Origin: Candidatus Levyibacteriota bacterium
Lineage (GTDB): Bacteria > Patescibacteria > Microgenomatia > Levybacterales > UBA12049
Direction of reading: 5' to 3'
Assembly (NCBI GenBank): GCA_016182425.1
Contig: JACPGP010000021.1
Location: 1-25,824 of the forward strand
Length of the DNA stretch: 25,824 nt
Of this stretch, positions 6,385 to 14,528 are shown piece by piece. A program made the position numbers and the translations under genes. Under the pieces are notes generated by a model. It saw only the letters and a list, made by a program, of their open reading frames with translations, did not search any database and was not told the DNA's origin. Each line of letters starts with the position of its first letter. The stretch's first letter is position 1.

Positions 6385-7493
6385 TGCTGATTTACAACTC
6401 ACTTACCAAGAAAAAAGAGCTTTTTGTTCCTCTTAACGGAAAGAAAGTAAGTATGTATGTCTGTGGCATAACGCCATATGACACCACACACCTTGGTCAT
6501 GCCTTCACCTATGTTTTTTTTGATGTTGTTTATCGCTACCTTACATATAGGGGTTACGAAATTAACTACACACAAAATGTAACAGATATTGATGACGACA
6601 TTTTAAAACGAGCAAAAGAGGAAAACAGAAACTGGAGGGAACTTGGTAATTTTTGGACCAAGCGTTTTCTACAAGATATGAAAGAGCTTAATGTTTTACC
6701 TCCGACACACTATATAAAAGCAACAAGTTCAATTACCACAATGATACGTATCATCAGAGTTCTTTTGGGAAAAGGTTTTGCTTACCAAGTAAATGGAAAT
6801 ATTTATTTTTCAGTAAAAAAGGATAAAGAATATGGGAAACTTTCAAGATTTTCAGAAGATCAGATGAAGATTCTTTTGAAAAAGCGGGGTGGAAATCCCA
6901 ATGATCCTCTCAAAAAACATCCACTCGATTTTTTGCTCTGGCAGAAATCAAAAAATGATGAGCCTTATTGGCAAAGTCGGTGGGGAAAAGGCAGGCCTGG
7001 TTGGCATATAGAATGCAGCGCCATGAATCTTGAATATTTAGGAGAACAGATCGTCATTCATGGTGGCGGACATGATCTTATCTACCCGCATCATGAGAGC
7101 GAGATTGCTCAAACCGAAAGTTTTACAGGTAAAGTTCCCTTTGTAAAGCATTGGTTACACGTAGGAATGCTTAAGTACAAGGGACAAAAAATGGCAAAGT
7201 CGGTGGGGAATTTGGTGATGGTATCTGATCTTCTCAAAAAATACTCACCTAATGCCATCCGTTATCTTCTGCTTTCGCATCATTACCGTGAATCTTGGGA
7301 GTTTGAGGAAAAAGAGTTAAAAGAGGCTGAAAAAATCATTACATCGTGGACTTTGCGTCAAATAAAAGAGCAGCAAAACTTCCAAGAATTTAAAAAAGCC
7401 ATGGATGACGATTTTAATATACCGCTTGCACTGACAATATTGCAAAAGTATCCAACATATGATTCAATGTCGCTCTTAGGTTTTGTCTTATGA
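6384..7493 (+). CDS. MshC-like cysteine ligase (class I aminoacyl-tRNA synthetase fold, CysS paralogue)
   Basis: A 369-residue ligase with a cysteinyl-tRNA synthetase core. Zn ligands are Cys27, Cys211, His236 and Glu240; the adenylation motifs are HLGH (36-39) and KMAKS (269-273). Details match MshC, the cysteine:glucosaminyl-inositol ligase of mycothiol synthesis, better than CysS: MYVCGITPYDTTHLGHA rather than CGPTVYD/HIGNART, a RGGNPNDPLKK insert before LDFLLW, and WQSRWGKGRPGWHIEC. The anticodon-binding region of CysS is absent and the protein is shorter still than MshC, ending soon after AMDDDFNIPLAL. ATG at 6384 is preferred to the in-frame ATG at 6369 because MLIYNSLT matches the family N-terminus and lies six nucleotides after a TATAAT. 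Its stop overlaps the next start (ATGA). If no other CysS exists in the genome, it could instead be a reduced CysS. Confidence 0.72.
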   Translation: MLIYNSLTKKKELFVPLNGKKVSMYVCGITPYDTTHLGHAFTYVFFDVVYRYLTYRGYEINYTQNVTDIDDDILKRAKEENRNWRELGNFWTKRFLQDMKELNVLPPTHYIKATSSITTMIRIIRVLLGKGFAYQVNGNIYFSVKKDKEYGKLSRFSEDQMKILLKKRGGNPNDPLKKHPLDFLLWQKSKNDEPYWQSRWGKGRPGWHIECSAMNLEYLGEQIVIHGGGHDLIYPHHESEIAQTESFTGKVPFVKHWLHVGMLKYKGQKMAKSVGNLVMVSDLLKKYSPNAIRYLLLSHHYRESWEFEEKELKEAEKIITSWTLRQIKEQQNFQEFKKAMDDDFNIPLALTILQKYPTYDSMSLLGFVL

Positions 7494-8641
7494 AACTGAT
7501 ATTCTTTCTGATGTTCCTTATGTTTCTAGCTATTCAACACCCGGTGTTGGCAATCGCTGTGGAAAACCCTCTTGCTGTTCCCAACAACAAATTTGGCATT
7601 CATATTCTTTTTCCGCAAGAGCTAGATCAGGCGGCGGCGCTGGTAAACGCCAATGGTGGAGATTGGGGATATGTTACCATTCCTATTCAAGCAGGGGACA
7701 AAAATTTGCAAAAGTGGCAGAAATTCATGGATAAAGCGAGAGGCTTACATGTCATTCCAATTGTTAGACTTGCTACAGAAGGAGATTTTTTTAATACCAA
7801 GGTATGGAGAAAACCCGAGGCCACGGACGTTTTAGATTTTGCCAACTTTCTTAATTCGCTTGAATGGCCAACCAAAAATCGCTACGTTGTGGTATTTAAT
7901 GAGGTTAATAGGGGAGACGAGTGGGGAGGAACTCCAAATCCGGCCGAATACGCCGATATTTTGCAGTATGCAGCCACTGTTTTTAAAAATAAAAGTCAAG
8001 ACTTTTTTATTATAACAGCAGGACTTGATAATGCTGCTCCAACTGTTGACGGTACATTTATCAACCAGTATGATTTTTTACGTCTGATGCATACTCTCCA
8101 GCCGTTGGTATTTAGTCAAATTGATGGGATTGCCAGCCACTCCTATCCAAATCCTGGTTTTGCTCAGCCTCCTCAAAACCAAGGCAGCATGGGCACAGCC
8201 AGTTTTCGTTTAGAGAGAGCGTTGATAAAAGATCTTGGTAGGAGGGAATTACCGGTATTTATTACGGAAACCGGCTGGACCAAAGACGCGGTTTTAGAAT
8301 CCCGCATACCGAACTATTATACACAGGCATTTTTATCGATTTGGAGTGACCCTGGGATTGTGGCTGTGACGCCATTTTTACTTCGGGCGGAAACAGGTTC
8401 ATTTAAAGGTTTTTCTCTAATCCAAGATAATGGTGCCACCGAGATTTATCGCGCCATTGAAAAACTGCCAAAAATAAAGGGACAACCAACTGTGGTCAAT
8501 AACAGTGTCTCTTTGGAAAGTAATGCTGCTGTAAGTGTTTTGGGAACACGGAATTTTTCTCAACATCAATACAGTAAAAGGGGAGTTTTGGAAATACCAG
8601 AGCGTCTCAAAATTCTGGTAAAGTGGCTTTGGAAAATATAG
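7490..8641 (+). CDS. Secreted glycoside-hydrolase-like TIM-barrel protein
   Basis: A 383-residue protein with a cleavable-looking signal peptide (hydrophobic 3-15, then HPVLAIA). The rest resembles a clan GH-A beta/alpha barrel: FGIHI at strand 1, then VVVFNEVNRG with Glu138 as the candidate acid/base, HSYPNPG, and PVFITETGW with Glu260 as the candidate nucleophile. The spacing of the two glutamates (122 residues) fits retaining GH-A enzymes such as GH5, GH39 or GH53, but I cannot place it in one family or name a substrate. It starts on the stop of the MshC-like gene (ATGA), so the two are translationally coupled; a functional link between a sugar-thiol enzyme and a secreted glycosidase is not obvious. 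No Shine-Dalgarno is visible. Confidence 0.75.
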   Translation: MKLIFFLMFLMFLAIQHPVLAIAVENPLAVPNNKFGIHILFPQELDQAAALVNANGGDWGYVTIPIQAGDKNLQKWQKFMDKARGLHVIPIVRLATEGDFFNTKVWRKPEATDVLDFANFLNSLEWPTKNRYVVVFNEVNRGDEWGGTPNPAEYADILQYAATVFKNKSQDFFIITAGLDNAAPTVDGTFINQYDFLRLMHTLQPLVFSQIDGIASHSYPNPGFAQPPQNQGSMGTASFRLERALIKDLGRRELPVFITETGWTKDAVLESRIPNYYTQAFLSIWSDPGIVAVTPFLLRAETGSFKGFSLIQDNGATEIYRAIEKLPKIKGQPTVVNNSVSLESNAAVSVLGTRNFSQHQYSKRGVLEIPERLKILVKWLWKI

Positions 8642-8658
8642 CCAAAATGTGGTAAAAT
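8629..8658 (+). promoter_or_regulatory. Promoter of the ykuK gene cluster
   Basis: TTGGAA (8629-8634), an 18-nt spacer and TAAAAT (8653-8658) end eight nucleotides before the ATG at 8667. The promoter straddles the stop codon of the glycosidase-like gene. The predicted transcript is almost leaderless. Confidence 0.55.
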
Positions 8659-8666
8659 ACGATCCC

Positions 8667-9170
8667 ATGGATCTTGGAAAATTTCACAGTACTACTTTGG
8701 GAAGCTTGCTGCCCAGTGAAGTAATAGATGAGATACGAAACTTTCTTGAGGGGGATCCGGATGCGGAATATAGCTTGGTGATTGGCACGGATTCTCAAGA
8801 AAAGATTAAAGAAGCTAAAATAGGATCTTTGATCGTTGTTACTGCCATTGTAGTACACAGGAAGGGTTTTGGTGGCAGATATTTTTGGAAGAAAAAAATA
8901 TTGCCTAAAACGCATACACTTCGCGAGAAAATTTACACGGAGACTCTAACATCCCTTTCTTTTGCCGAACAATTTGTGCCGCTCTTGAAGAAATCTCTTA
9001 ATGGAAACATGCCAAAATATCACCTGGAAATTCACGTTGATGTGGGAGAACATGGTGAAACACGGGCGATGATTAAAGAAGTTGTTGGTATGGTCACGGG
9101 CAATGGATTTGTGGCAAAAACAAAACCCGAGGCCTTCGGTGCATCCTATGTGGCGGATAAACATACGTAA
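8667..9170 (+). CDS. YkuK-like (DUF458) ribonuclease H-fold protein
   Basis: A 167-residue protein of the YkuK/DUF458 family, predicted to have a ribonuclease H-like fold. The opening FHSTTLGSLLPSEVIDEIRNFL and the strand VIGTDSQ (with Asp42) are family hallmarks; HVDVGEHG (Asp125) and SYVADKH (Asp164) supply further acidic residues that could bind metal. The family's biochemical role is, to my knowledge, not settled. The frame is open from a GTG at 8649, but ATG 8667 is chosen because it follows a TAAAAT box at leaderless distance and agrees with the family N-terminus. The stop lies inside the next gene (23-nt overlap). Confidence 0.82.
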   Translation: MDLGKFHSTTLGSLLPSEVIDEIRNFLEGDPDAEYSLVIGTDSQEKIKEAKIGSLIVVTAIVVHRKGFGGRYFWKKKILPKTHTLREKIYTETLTSLSFAEQFVPLLKKSLNGNMPKYHLEIHVDVGEHGETRAMIKEVVGMVTGNGFVAKTKPEAFGASYVADKHT

Positions 9171-9558
9171 AAAAAACAAAAAGCTGGAGTGGGAAGAGGC
9201 GGATGATGTTAAAAAAGATATTGCTGGTTTGCTTAAAATTATTGATTTTCCCTACATTGACCCAAAAAGAATTTATTGCTACCGTACATATGGATCAAAA
9301 TCCCGCTCTTACGCGCGCATCTGGTCCTTTCCTAAGATTTTTCAGCACGCATTAAAAATTGACGCTTCGTATGTGATCGAAGTATTATCAAAATACTACG
9401 ACAAATTAGATGCCAATCAGCAAAAAAAAGTGCTCATTCACGAGTTACTGCATATTCCCAAAAACTTCTCGGGGGCACTATTGCCACACCGCAGTCGAGG
9501 CAGACATCTTAACAAACAAGTAAACAAATTATTTGAAGAATACAAATCTGCTCTATGA
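9148..9558 (+). CDS. Small putative metallopeptidase (HELLH motif)
   Basis: A 136-residue protein. The zincin-type motif HELLH occupies residues 98-102, followed by IPKNFSGALLPHR with His114 as a plausible third ligand. Upstream blocks YIDPKRIYCYRTYGSKSRSYARIWSF and YVIEVLSKYYDKLD match a family of small putative metallopeptidases found in archaea, phages and candidate-phylum bacteria; this is from memory and no substrate is known. The start at ATG 9148 overlaps the end of ykuK by 23 nt; an upstream in-frame start at 9082 would lengthen the overlap and is not preferred. Its stop overlaps the holA start by four nucleotides (ATGA at 9555). Confidence 0.72.
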   Translation: MWRINIRKKNKKLEWEEADDVKKDIAGLLKIIDFPYIDPKRIYCYRTYGSKSRSYARIWSFPKIFQHALKIDASYVIEVLSKYYDKLDANQQKKVLIHELLHIPKNFSGALLPHRSRGRHLNKQVNKLFEEYKSAL

Positions 9559-10238
9559 TTACTATTATCCACGGCGATGATATAGTTTCATCTCGCAAAT
9601 ACTTCCTAGAACAAAAAGAGAAAGCAGGGCATCCAATTTACTTTGAGGGAGAAAAACTAACTCTTACTGACCTTATGCAAATATCAGAAGGCGGGATGCT
9701 TTTTTCGGATGAAAAAAAAGTATTCATCGAAGATTTTTTTTCCAAAAGGAAACTTACCAAAGAAACATCAAGCATCATCAATTATATAAAAAGACAGGAG
9801 GATGTGGATATTTTTTTTTGGGATGGAAAGATACTTGCCAAAAAACAAACTGAAACATTTTCAAAAGCAGTTGTCAAAACATATCTATTTCCCAAAACGC
9901 TTTTTACTTTTCTAGATAGTTTAAGTCCTGGGAATGGCAAAAAGCTTATTAGTATGCACAATCAGGTTTTAAAAACAATAGAGGTGGAATTAGTATTTTT
10001 TATGATTATCCGCCAGTTTCGTTTACTTCTTGGTATTACTTTTGCTTCTCCAATTGACGAGGTAGGAAGGCTTGCTCCCTGGCAGAGTGGAAAACTTCAA
10101 AAACAAGCAAACCTTTTTTCTCAAGATCAACTTAAGGCACTCTACAAAAAACTTTACGAGATTGATCTTGGCATAAAAACAGGAAAATCCTTTTTGCCTC
10201 TTCGGACTGCGGTTGACTTTTTTTTGCTTGAAATATAA
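9555..10238 (+). CDS. holA: DNA polymerase III delta subunit, short form
   Basis: A 227-residue protein whose N-terminus (MITIIHGDDIVSSRKYFLEQ) and C-terminal block (LYKKLYEIDLGIKTGKSFLPLRTAVDFFLLEI) match the delta subunit of the clamp loader, which opens the sliding clamp during replication. Typical delta subunits are about 330 residues; here the central helical region is reduced, as I have seen in other candidate-phylum genomes. There is no Walker motif, as expected for delta. The start overlaps the metallopeptidase stop. The 3' end contains the promoter of the next gene. Confidence 0.75.
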   Translation: MITIIHGDDIVSSRKYFLEQKEKAGHPIYFEGEKLTLTDLMQISEGGMLFSDEKKVFIEDFFSKRKLTKETSSIINYIKRQEDVDIFFWDGKILAKKQTETFSKAVVKTYLFPKTLFTFLDSLSPGNGKKLISMHNQVLKTIEVELVFFMIIRQFRLLLGITFASPIDEVGRLAPWQSGKLQKQANLFSQDQLKALYKKLYEIDLGIKTGKSFLPLRTAVDFFLLEI

Positions 10239-10241
10239 GAT
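10213..10241 (+). promoter_or_regulatory. Promoter of the phosphomannomutase gene, inside the holA 3' end
   Basis: TTGACT (10213-10218), a 17-nt spacer and TAAGAT (10236-10241) end six nucleotides before the ATG at 10248. It gives the sugar-phosphate genes their own, apparently leaderless, transcript. Confidence 0.6.
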
Positions 10242-10247
10242 TGAAAA

Positions 10248-11612
10248 ATGACTATTAATTCCGCAATTTTTAAGGGGTATGATATTCGGGGAATATATCC
10301 ATCAGAGCTTAACGAAGAAAACATTGTCCCAATTATAAAGGCAATCTATACCAATCTTTTGTCCTCCACTATTGTTGTTGGAACTGACATGCGAACCTCC
10401 TCTCCCACACTTACAAAAGTAGCCATCCAAACACTTGTTGATCTTGGAGCAGAAGTTATTGATATTGGCGTGGTATCAACTCCTACATTTTACTTTGCTG
10501 TATATCACTACAGTTACGGCGCCGGTATGCAAATAACAGCCTCCCATAACCCAAAAGAGTGGAATGGGATAAAAATAGTGAAAAGAAGGGAAAAGGGTCT
10601 TATAAAAATTGGTAAATCAACTGGGCTTGAAAAGATAAAGCAAATGGCGCTGTCTGGCGAATCAGCTGGAAAAACTTTAGGAGGAACAGTGACGAAAAAA
10701 TCAGGCATTTTAGAAGACGAGGTAGAAAATGCCCTGCATATTGCTGGAAACCCAGAAATAGGCACATTTAAGATCGTTGCTGATGCGGCTAATGCTATGG
10801 GATCTCAATATATAGATGCGCTCTTCAATAAAATTCCGGGAGAAATCGTGAGAATGAACTTTGCGCTTGATGGAACATTTCCTGTTCACCAACCAGATCC
10901 TTTGCAAAAAGAAACCTTAATTGATTTACAAAAAAGAGTAGTTTTAGAAGAAGCAGATTTGGGTCTTGCTCCGGATGGAGATGGAGATCGTCTTTTTTTC
11001 CTTGATGAGAAAGGCAATATTATTCCTCCAACCATCATCACCTCGATCGTTGCGGTAGAGCTTCTCAAGAAAAATTCGGGCGAGCAAATACTTGTTGATA
11101 TTAGATACTTATTTACTCCTCAAAAAATTATTGCCGAAAATGGCGGAAAAACAGGAGTGACAAAAGTGGGACATGCATATATTACAGAGGCGATGAATCA
11201 AACTGGCGCGCTATTTGCAGGAGAGTCTTCCGCCCACTATTATTTTCGAGAAACTGGTAACGCCGAATCGCAAATGCCTGTTATTCTAACTGTACTTAAA
11301 GTTCTAACAGAGAAAGGTAAACCTATATCTAAAATTGTAGAAGAATATAGAAGATCTTTTGAATCTGGAGAATTTAACTTTACTGTCAATGATACCAAAG
11401 CTATCTTAGATGATGCGGTTAAACAATACAATGATGGTACCCTAGACACAATGGATGGGATTGCAATTTCGTATCCAACATGGCGATTTTCGCTGCGTTC
11501 TTCAATTACCGAACCACTCTTGAGACTTAATGTCGAAAGCTACCAAAAAGATGTTATGGAACAAAAGCGTGATGATCTGATACAATTTATTCAACACCAT
11601 GATCGATCTTAA
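10248..11612 (+). CDS. Phosphomannomutase/phosphoglucomutase
   Basis: A 454-residue alpha-D-phosphohexomutase. The phosphoserine loop is TASHNP with Ser99, the metal loop is PDGDGDRLFF (about residue 243 on), the sugar-binding loop reads GESSAHYYF where the family consensus is GEMSGH, and the C-terminal domain ends with RLNVES. It interconverts hexose 1- and 6-phosphates; whether mannose or glucose is preferred cannot be decided by eye. The next gene, a dual phosphoglucose/phosphomannose isomerase, overlaps its 3' end by 14 nt, so together they can connect fructose 6-phosphate with glucose 1-phosphate or mannose 1-phosphate for sugar-nucleotide synthesis. That supply would also feed the trehalose genes in this window. 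Confidence 0.9.
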   Translation: MTINSAIFKGYDIRGIYPSELNEENIVPIIKAIYTNLLSSTIVVGTDMRTSSPTLTKVAIQTLVDLGAEVIDIGVVSTPTFYFAVYHYSYGAGMQITASHNPKEWNGIKIVKRREKGLIKIGKSTGLEKIKQMALSGESAGKTLGGTVTKKSGILEDEVENALHIAGNPEIGTFKIVADAANAMGSQYIDALFNKIPGEIVRMNFALDGTFPVHQPDPLQKETLIDLQKRVVLEEADLGLAPDGDGDRLFFLDEKGNIIPPTIITSIVAVELLKKNSGEQILVDIRYLFTPQKIIAENGGKTGVTKVGHAYITEAMNQTGALFAGESSAHYYFRETGNAESQMPVILTVLKVLTEKGKPISKIVEEYRRSFESGEFNFTVNDTKAILDDAVKQYNDGTLDTMDGIAISYPTWRFSLRSSITEPLLRLNVESYQKDVMEQKRDDLIQFIQHHDRS

Positions 11613-12639
11613 TGATAACCAAGCAATTGCCCAAATAGACAAAGCAGATACCTACTCTTCTGTGAGTAGTCTTGCAAAGCAATGTAAACAAGCATGGGAT
11701 GAAACGCAAGTCTTACGTTTTCCTGATGCATACAAAAATGTTCAAAACATTGCTCTGTGCGGAATGGGAGGATCTGCCTACGCAGCATACTTTATCAAAG
11801 CACTTTTTGCTAACTTAATACGTGTTCCTTTTACACTTGCCAATGGATATAATCTTCCAGGATATATAGACCAAAACTCTTTAGTTCTCCTTTCAAGCTA
11901 TTCAGGCTCAACCGAAGAAATCTTATCCTGCGCGCAAGAGGCAGTAAAACGGAGTGCTAAAATAGCAGCAGTTACCAGTGGTTCAAAACTTGCTGAATTT
12001 ACCAAAGCAAATAATTTTCCCGCCTATATTTTTAATCCACAATACAATTTATCCCAACAACCGCGACTTGGACAGGGATATATGATTTTAGGACACATGG
12101 GAGTTCTTGCCAGACTTGGATTTATACCATTAACAACAGAAGATGTTAGCAGCGCAGTTTCTTTTTTAGAATCAGAAAATGCAAAAATCGAGAAAGAGGC
12201 AAAAAAGATTGCTCAAAAACTTATGGAAAAAATTCCTGTTATTGTCGCTTCCGAACATCTGTCTGGCAACGCACATACCATGAGGAATCAATTTAATGAA
12301 ACTGCCAAGAATTTTGCCGCATACGCCATCATTCCAGAGCTTAATCACCACCTTATGGAGGGTTTGATACATCCAACAGAACGCATACTTTCCTTTCTTA
12401 TTCTCAATTCAATGCTATATAGTCCAATTATTCAAAAACGCAATGCTCTAACAAGAGAGGTGATAACAAAAAACAATATCGAGGTTATTGATATTCAAGT
12501 AGAAGGACAAACACAACTTGCTCAAATACTTTATTGTCTTGCTCTCGGAGGATATATTACTTTTTATCTGGCTATTTTATACGGCCAAGACCCAAATGCT
12601 GTCCCCTGGGTGGATTACTTTAAGGAGCAACTTGCATGA
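11599..12639 (+). CDS. Bifunctional phosphoglucose/phosphomannose isomerase
   Basis: A 346-residue SIS-domain protein of the dual-specificity PGI/PMI family. The sugar-binding segment CGMGGSAYAAYFIKAL and the phosphate loop SSYSGSTEEIL are visible in the first SIS domain, and PELNHHLMEGL in the second half carries conserved acid/base residues of the family. It interconverts glucose 6-phosphate or mannose 6-phosphate with fructose 6-phosphate. It starts 14 nt inside the preceding mutase gene. A TGA-TACAAT extended -10 lies 12 nt upstream (11578-11586), so it may also have its own transcript. Its stop overlaps the histidine kinase start by four nucleotides. Confidence 0.9.
   Translation: MIDLNDNQAIAQIDKADTYSSVSSLAKQCKQAWDETQVLRFPDAYKNVQNIALCGMGGSAYAAYFIKALFANLIRVPFTLANGYNLPGYIDQNSLVLLSSYSGSTEEILSCAQEAVKRSAKIAAVTSGSKLAEFTKANNFPAYIFNPQYNLSQQPRLGQGYMILGHMGVLARLGFIPLTTEDVSSAVSFLESENAKIEKEAKKIAQKLMEKIPVIVASEHLSGNAHTMRNQFNETAKNFAAYAIIPELNHHLMEGLIHPTERILSFLILNSMLYSPIIQKRNALTREVITKNNIEVIDIQVEGQTQLAQILYCLALGGYITFYLAILYGQDPNAVPWVDYFKEQLA
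12622..12627 (+). promoter_or_regulatory. Shine-Dalgarno site of the histidine kinase gene
   Basis: AAGGAG at 12622-12627 is eight nucleotides from the ATG at 12636. It is the clearest Shine-Dalgarno I saw, and it belongs to an operon-internal gene whose start overlaps the upstream stop. It contrasts with the genes that carry a -10 close to the ATG. Confidence 0.7.
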
Positions 12640-14042
12640 ATAATCTAAATCAGCCACCCCCAGGGCAATCTACAAAAGGCCTGGCCAGTGACCTGGCGCA
12701 TTTGACGCAGGAGATGTACAAGAAAAACTTCGAGCTGGTCGAGCGGAATAAAACCCTCTCAATCTTGCGGAAAATCCATGAGATTATTTTAAGCTCGGTT
12801 ACCGACATTAATCAAATTGCCCAGAGGGTTGTTGATACAATTGCGATTGAGGCCGAATTTAAGACCATTTCTCTTTTTCTTCTGAACAGGGAGAAAAATA
12901 TACTCGAAAAACTCGCCGTATCACAAACAGAAGAAGTGGCAAAAGTCGAGCTAGCTTTTAACCGGCCATTTTTCCAAGCGGAAATTCCTCTGCTTGAGGA
13001 AATAAACTTGGCGGTAAAAACCGTCAAAGAAAAAAAGGTCTTTGTGACACACGAGGTTTTTGATATTTTTGTTCCTCACATTTCCTCTGATGACGCCAAA
13101 AGAATCCAGGAGCTAACAAAAATCAAATCTTGTCTTCTTTATCCCCTTATTGTTAGAGAAGATGTGATAGGTGTGATGATTATCTGCCTGGGAGAAAGCG
13201 AAATGCTTCTTTTTCAATATAAACAGGATCTAATAGAAAGGCTCTCAGGGGTCATCGGCATTGCCATAGATAACGCCCTGCTTTACAAAGAGTTAAAGAT
13301 TGCCAACGAAACCCTTTTGCAGATTGATACACTAAAAGATGAATTTGTATCTTTGGCATCGCATGAGCTTCGAACTCCCATGACTGCTATTAAATCATAC
13401 ATTTGGATGGCGCTTTCCGGACGGGGAGGAACACTTTCCGATAAACTGCGTTATTACCTTGACCGCGCTTACAAATCAACGGATCGGCTGATAAAGCTGG
13501 TTAACGATATGCTTAATGTTTCCCGCATAGAATCGGGGAGGGTTTCCGTATCGTTAAAAGCAACAAATATAAACGAGGTGATAATAGACACTCTTACAGA
13601 GATGCTTCCTAAAGCACAGGAACAAAACGTTGAACTGCTATTTACTCCCTTTCCCAATCTGCCTTACGCAGATGCAGATGCCGACAAAATAAAAGAGGTA
13701 TTAATCAATTTAATCGGCAATGCTCTTAAATTTACTCCGATGGGTGGAAAAATTACCGCCTCGGTTTCTGTAACCAACGATGTGGTGGTGGTAAAAATAA
13801 CAGATACCGGAAAAGGCATCCCGCCAGAGGGAATGCCGAAATTGTTTCAAAAGTTTGGCAGAATTGACAGCGAATACCTGGTTAAACAAAATGCCCAGGG
13901 CACCGGATTGGGACTTTATATTTGCAAATCTCTTATTGAATTACATCATGGCAGAATTTGGGCGGAATCCGATGGAGAAGGAAAAGGAAGCACGTTTTCT
14001 TTTACGCTAAAGCTGACCCGTTCGCCTCATCTGCCTTTGTAG
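12636..14042 (+). CDS. Cytoplasmic GAF-domain sensor histidine kinase
   Basis: A 468-residue histidine kinase without membrane helices. A short coiled-coil start (to about residue 45) leads into a GAF-like sensor domain (about 50-215). HisKA follows with SHELRTP and the phosphoacceptor His243, then the ATPase domain with N box NLIGNALKF, G1 DTGKGIPP, F box KLFQKFGR and G2 GTGLGLYICKS. All catalytic boxes are intact. It is the last gene of the plus-strand cluster. A single-domain response regulator on the opposite strand overlaps its 3' end by 41 nt and is its likely partner. The ligand of the GAF domain is unknown. Confidence 0.93.
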   Translation: MNNLNQPPPGQSTKGLASDLAHLTQEMYKKNFELVERNKTLSILRKIHEIILSSVTDINQIAQRVVDTIAIEAEFKTISLFLLNREKNILEKLAVSQTEEVAKVELAFNRPFFQAEIPLLEEINLAVKTVKEKKVFVTHEVFDIFVPHISSDDAKRIQELTKIKSCLLYPLIVREDVIGVMIICLGESEMLLFQYKQDLIERLSGVIGIAIDNALLYKELKIANETLLQIDTLKDEFVSLASHELRTPMTAIKSYIWMALSGRGGTLSDKLRYYLDRAYKSTDRLIKLVNDMLNVSRIESGRVSVSLKATNINEVIIDTLTEMLPKAQEQNVELLFTPFPNLPYADADADKIKEVLINLIGNALKFTPMGGKITASVSVTNDVVVVKITDTGKGIPPEGMPKLFQKFGRIDSEYLVKQNAQGTGLGLYICKSLIELHHGRIWAESDGEGKGSTFSFTLKLTRSPHLPL

Positions 14043-14424
14043 CTGTCTCGTTTTTTGACAAGTAAAGATTCGTTTCTCTTATTATATCTCCCGGTGTGAG
14101 CTGACTTTTAATAAGGTAACCGTCTCCCAATTCAAGTGCCTCTTTTATTTCTTCATCTTTATCCAGGTTGGTTAAAAATAAAACTTTTTTATTAGGAAAG
14201 GTTGCCCCCTCGGTTTTTAACTGTCGCATAATAGCTAACCCGTCTATTTTTGGCAGTACAATATCAAGAAGTATTAAATCATATCCTCCCTGTTTTATTT
14301 TTTGCTTTCCTTCCTCTCCGTCAATTGCTGTATCAATGTGGTACCCCTCGCCACTTAGTGTTTCAACATACACTTCTCGTAAAAAATCATCATCCTCCAC
14401 AACAAGAATTTTTGCTTTATCCAT
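14002..14424 (-). CDS. Single-domain response regulator (CheY-like receiver)
   Basis: A 140-residue receiver domain with no output domain. Acidic residues Asp11 and Asp12, phosphoacceptor Asp54 (LILLDIVLPKIDG), Thr85 and Lys106 (LIKS) are all in place. The last 15 residues (ETATKADEANGSALA) lie beyond the receiver fold and are encoded by DNA that overlaps the kinase gene tail-to-tail. With no DNA-binding domain it must act by protein contact or in a phosphorelay. The ATG at 14424 lies ten nucleotides after a TACGCT -10. Confidence 0.92.
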   Translation of the reverse strand: MDKAKILVVEDDDFLREVYVETLSGEGYHIDTAIDGEEGKQKIKQGGYDLILLDIVLPKIDGLAIMRQLKTEGATFPNKKVLFLTNLDKDEEIKEALELGDGYLIKSQLTPGDIIRETNLYLSKNETATKADEANGSALA

Positions 14425-14434
14425 TTACAGCATC

Positions 14435-14464
14435 AGCGTAACACAGAAACTTTTGAAAAGTCAA
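14435..14464 (-). promoter_or_regulatory. Promoter of the response regulator
   Basis: On the minus strand TTGACT (14459-14464) is followed after 18 nt by TACGCT (14435-14440), and the ATG at 14424 is ten nucleotides further on. The predicted leader is only about three nucleotides. Confidence 0.5.
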
Positions 14465-14469
14465 GATGA

Positions 14470-14486
14470 ATTCACCTGGGAGGTGA
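14470..14486 (+). repeat. Left end hairpin/inverted repeat of the RAYT element
   Basis: A 17-bp repeat, also self-complementary with a 7-bp stem and a GGG loop (14471-14487). Its inverted copy is at 15222-15238. Confidence 0.8.
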
Positions 14487-14492
14487 AATACG

Positions 14493-14521
14493 TTGACACC
14501 TAGGAAAAATTTGTATACAAT
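14493..14521 (+). promoter_or_regulatory. Transposase promoter inside the element
   Basis: TTGACA (14493-14498), a 17-nt spacer and TACAAT (14516-14521) end seven nucleotides before the transposase ATG at 14529. This predicts a leaderless transcript and places the promoter just inside the left repeat. Confidence 0.65.
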
Positions 14522-14528
14522 AATATGT

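Noticed and set aside
6384..7493. Annotating this simply as cysteinyl-tRNA synthetase (cysS).
   Set aside because: Motif details favour MshC and the anticodon-binding part is missing; however, without knowing the rest of the genome a reduced CysS is not excluded, so the symbol was left empty.
9148..9558. Phage origin for the HELLH metallopeptidase.
   Set aside because: It is embedded in a housekeeping operon between ykuK and holA with similar base composition.
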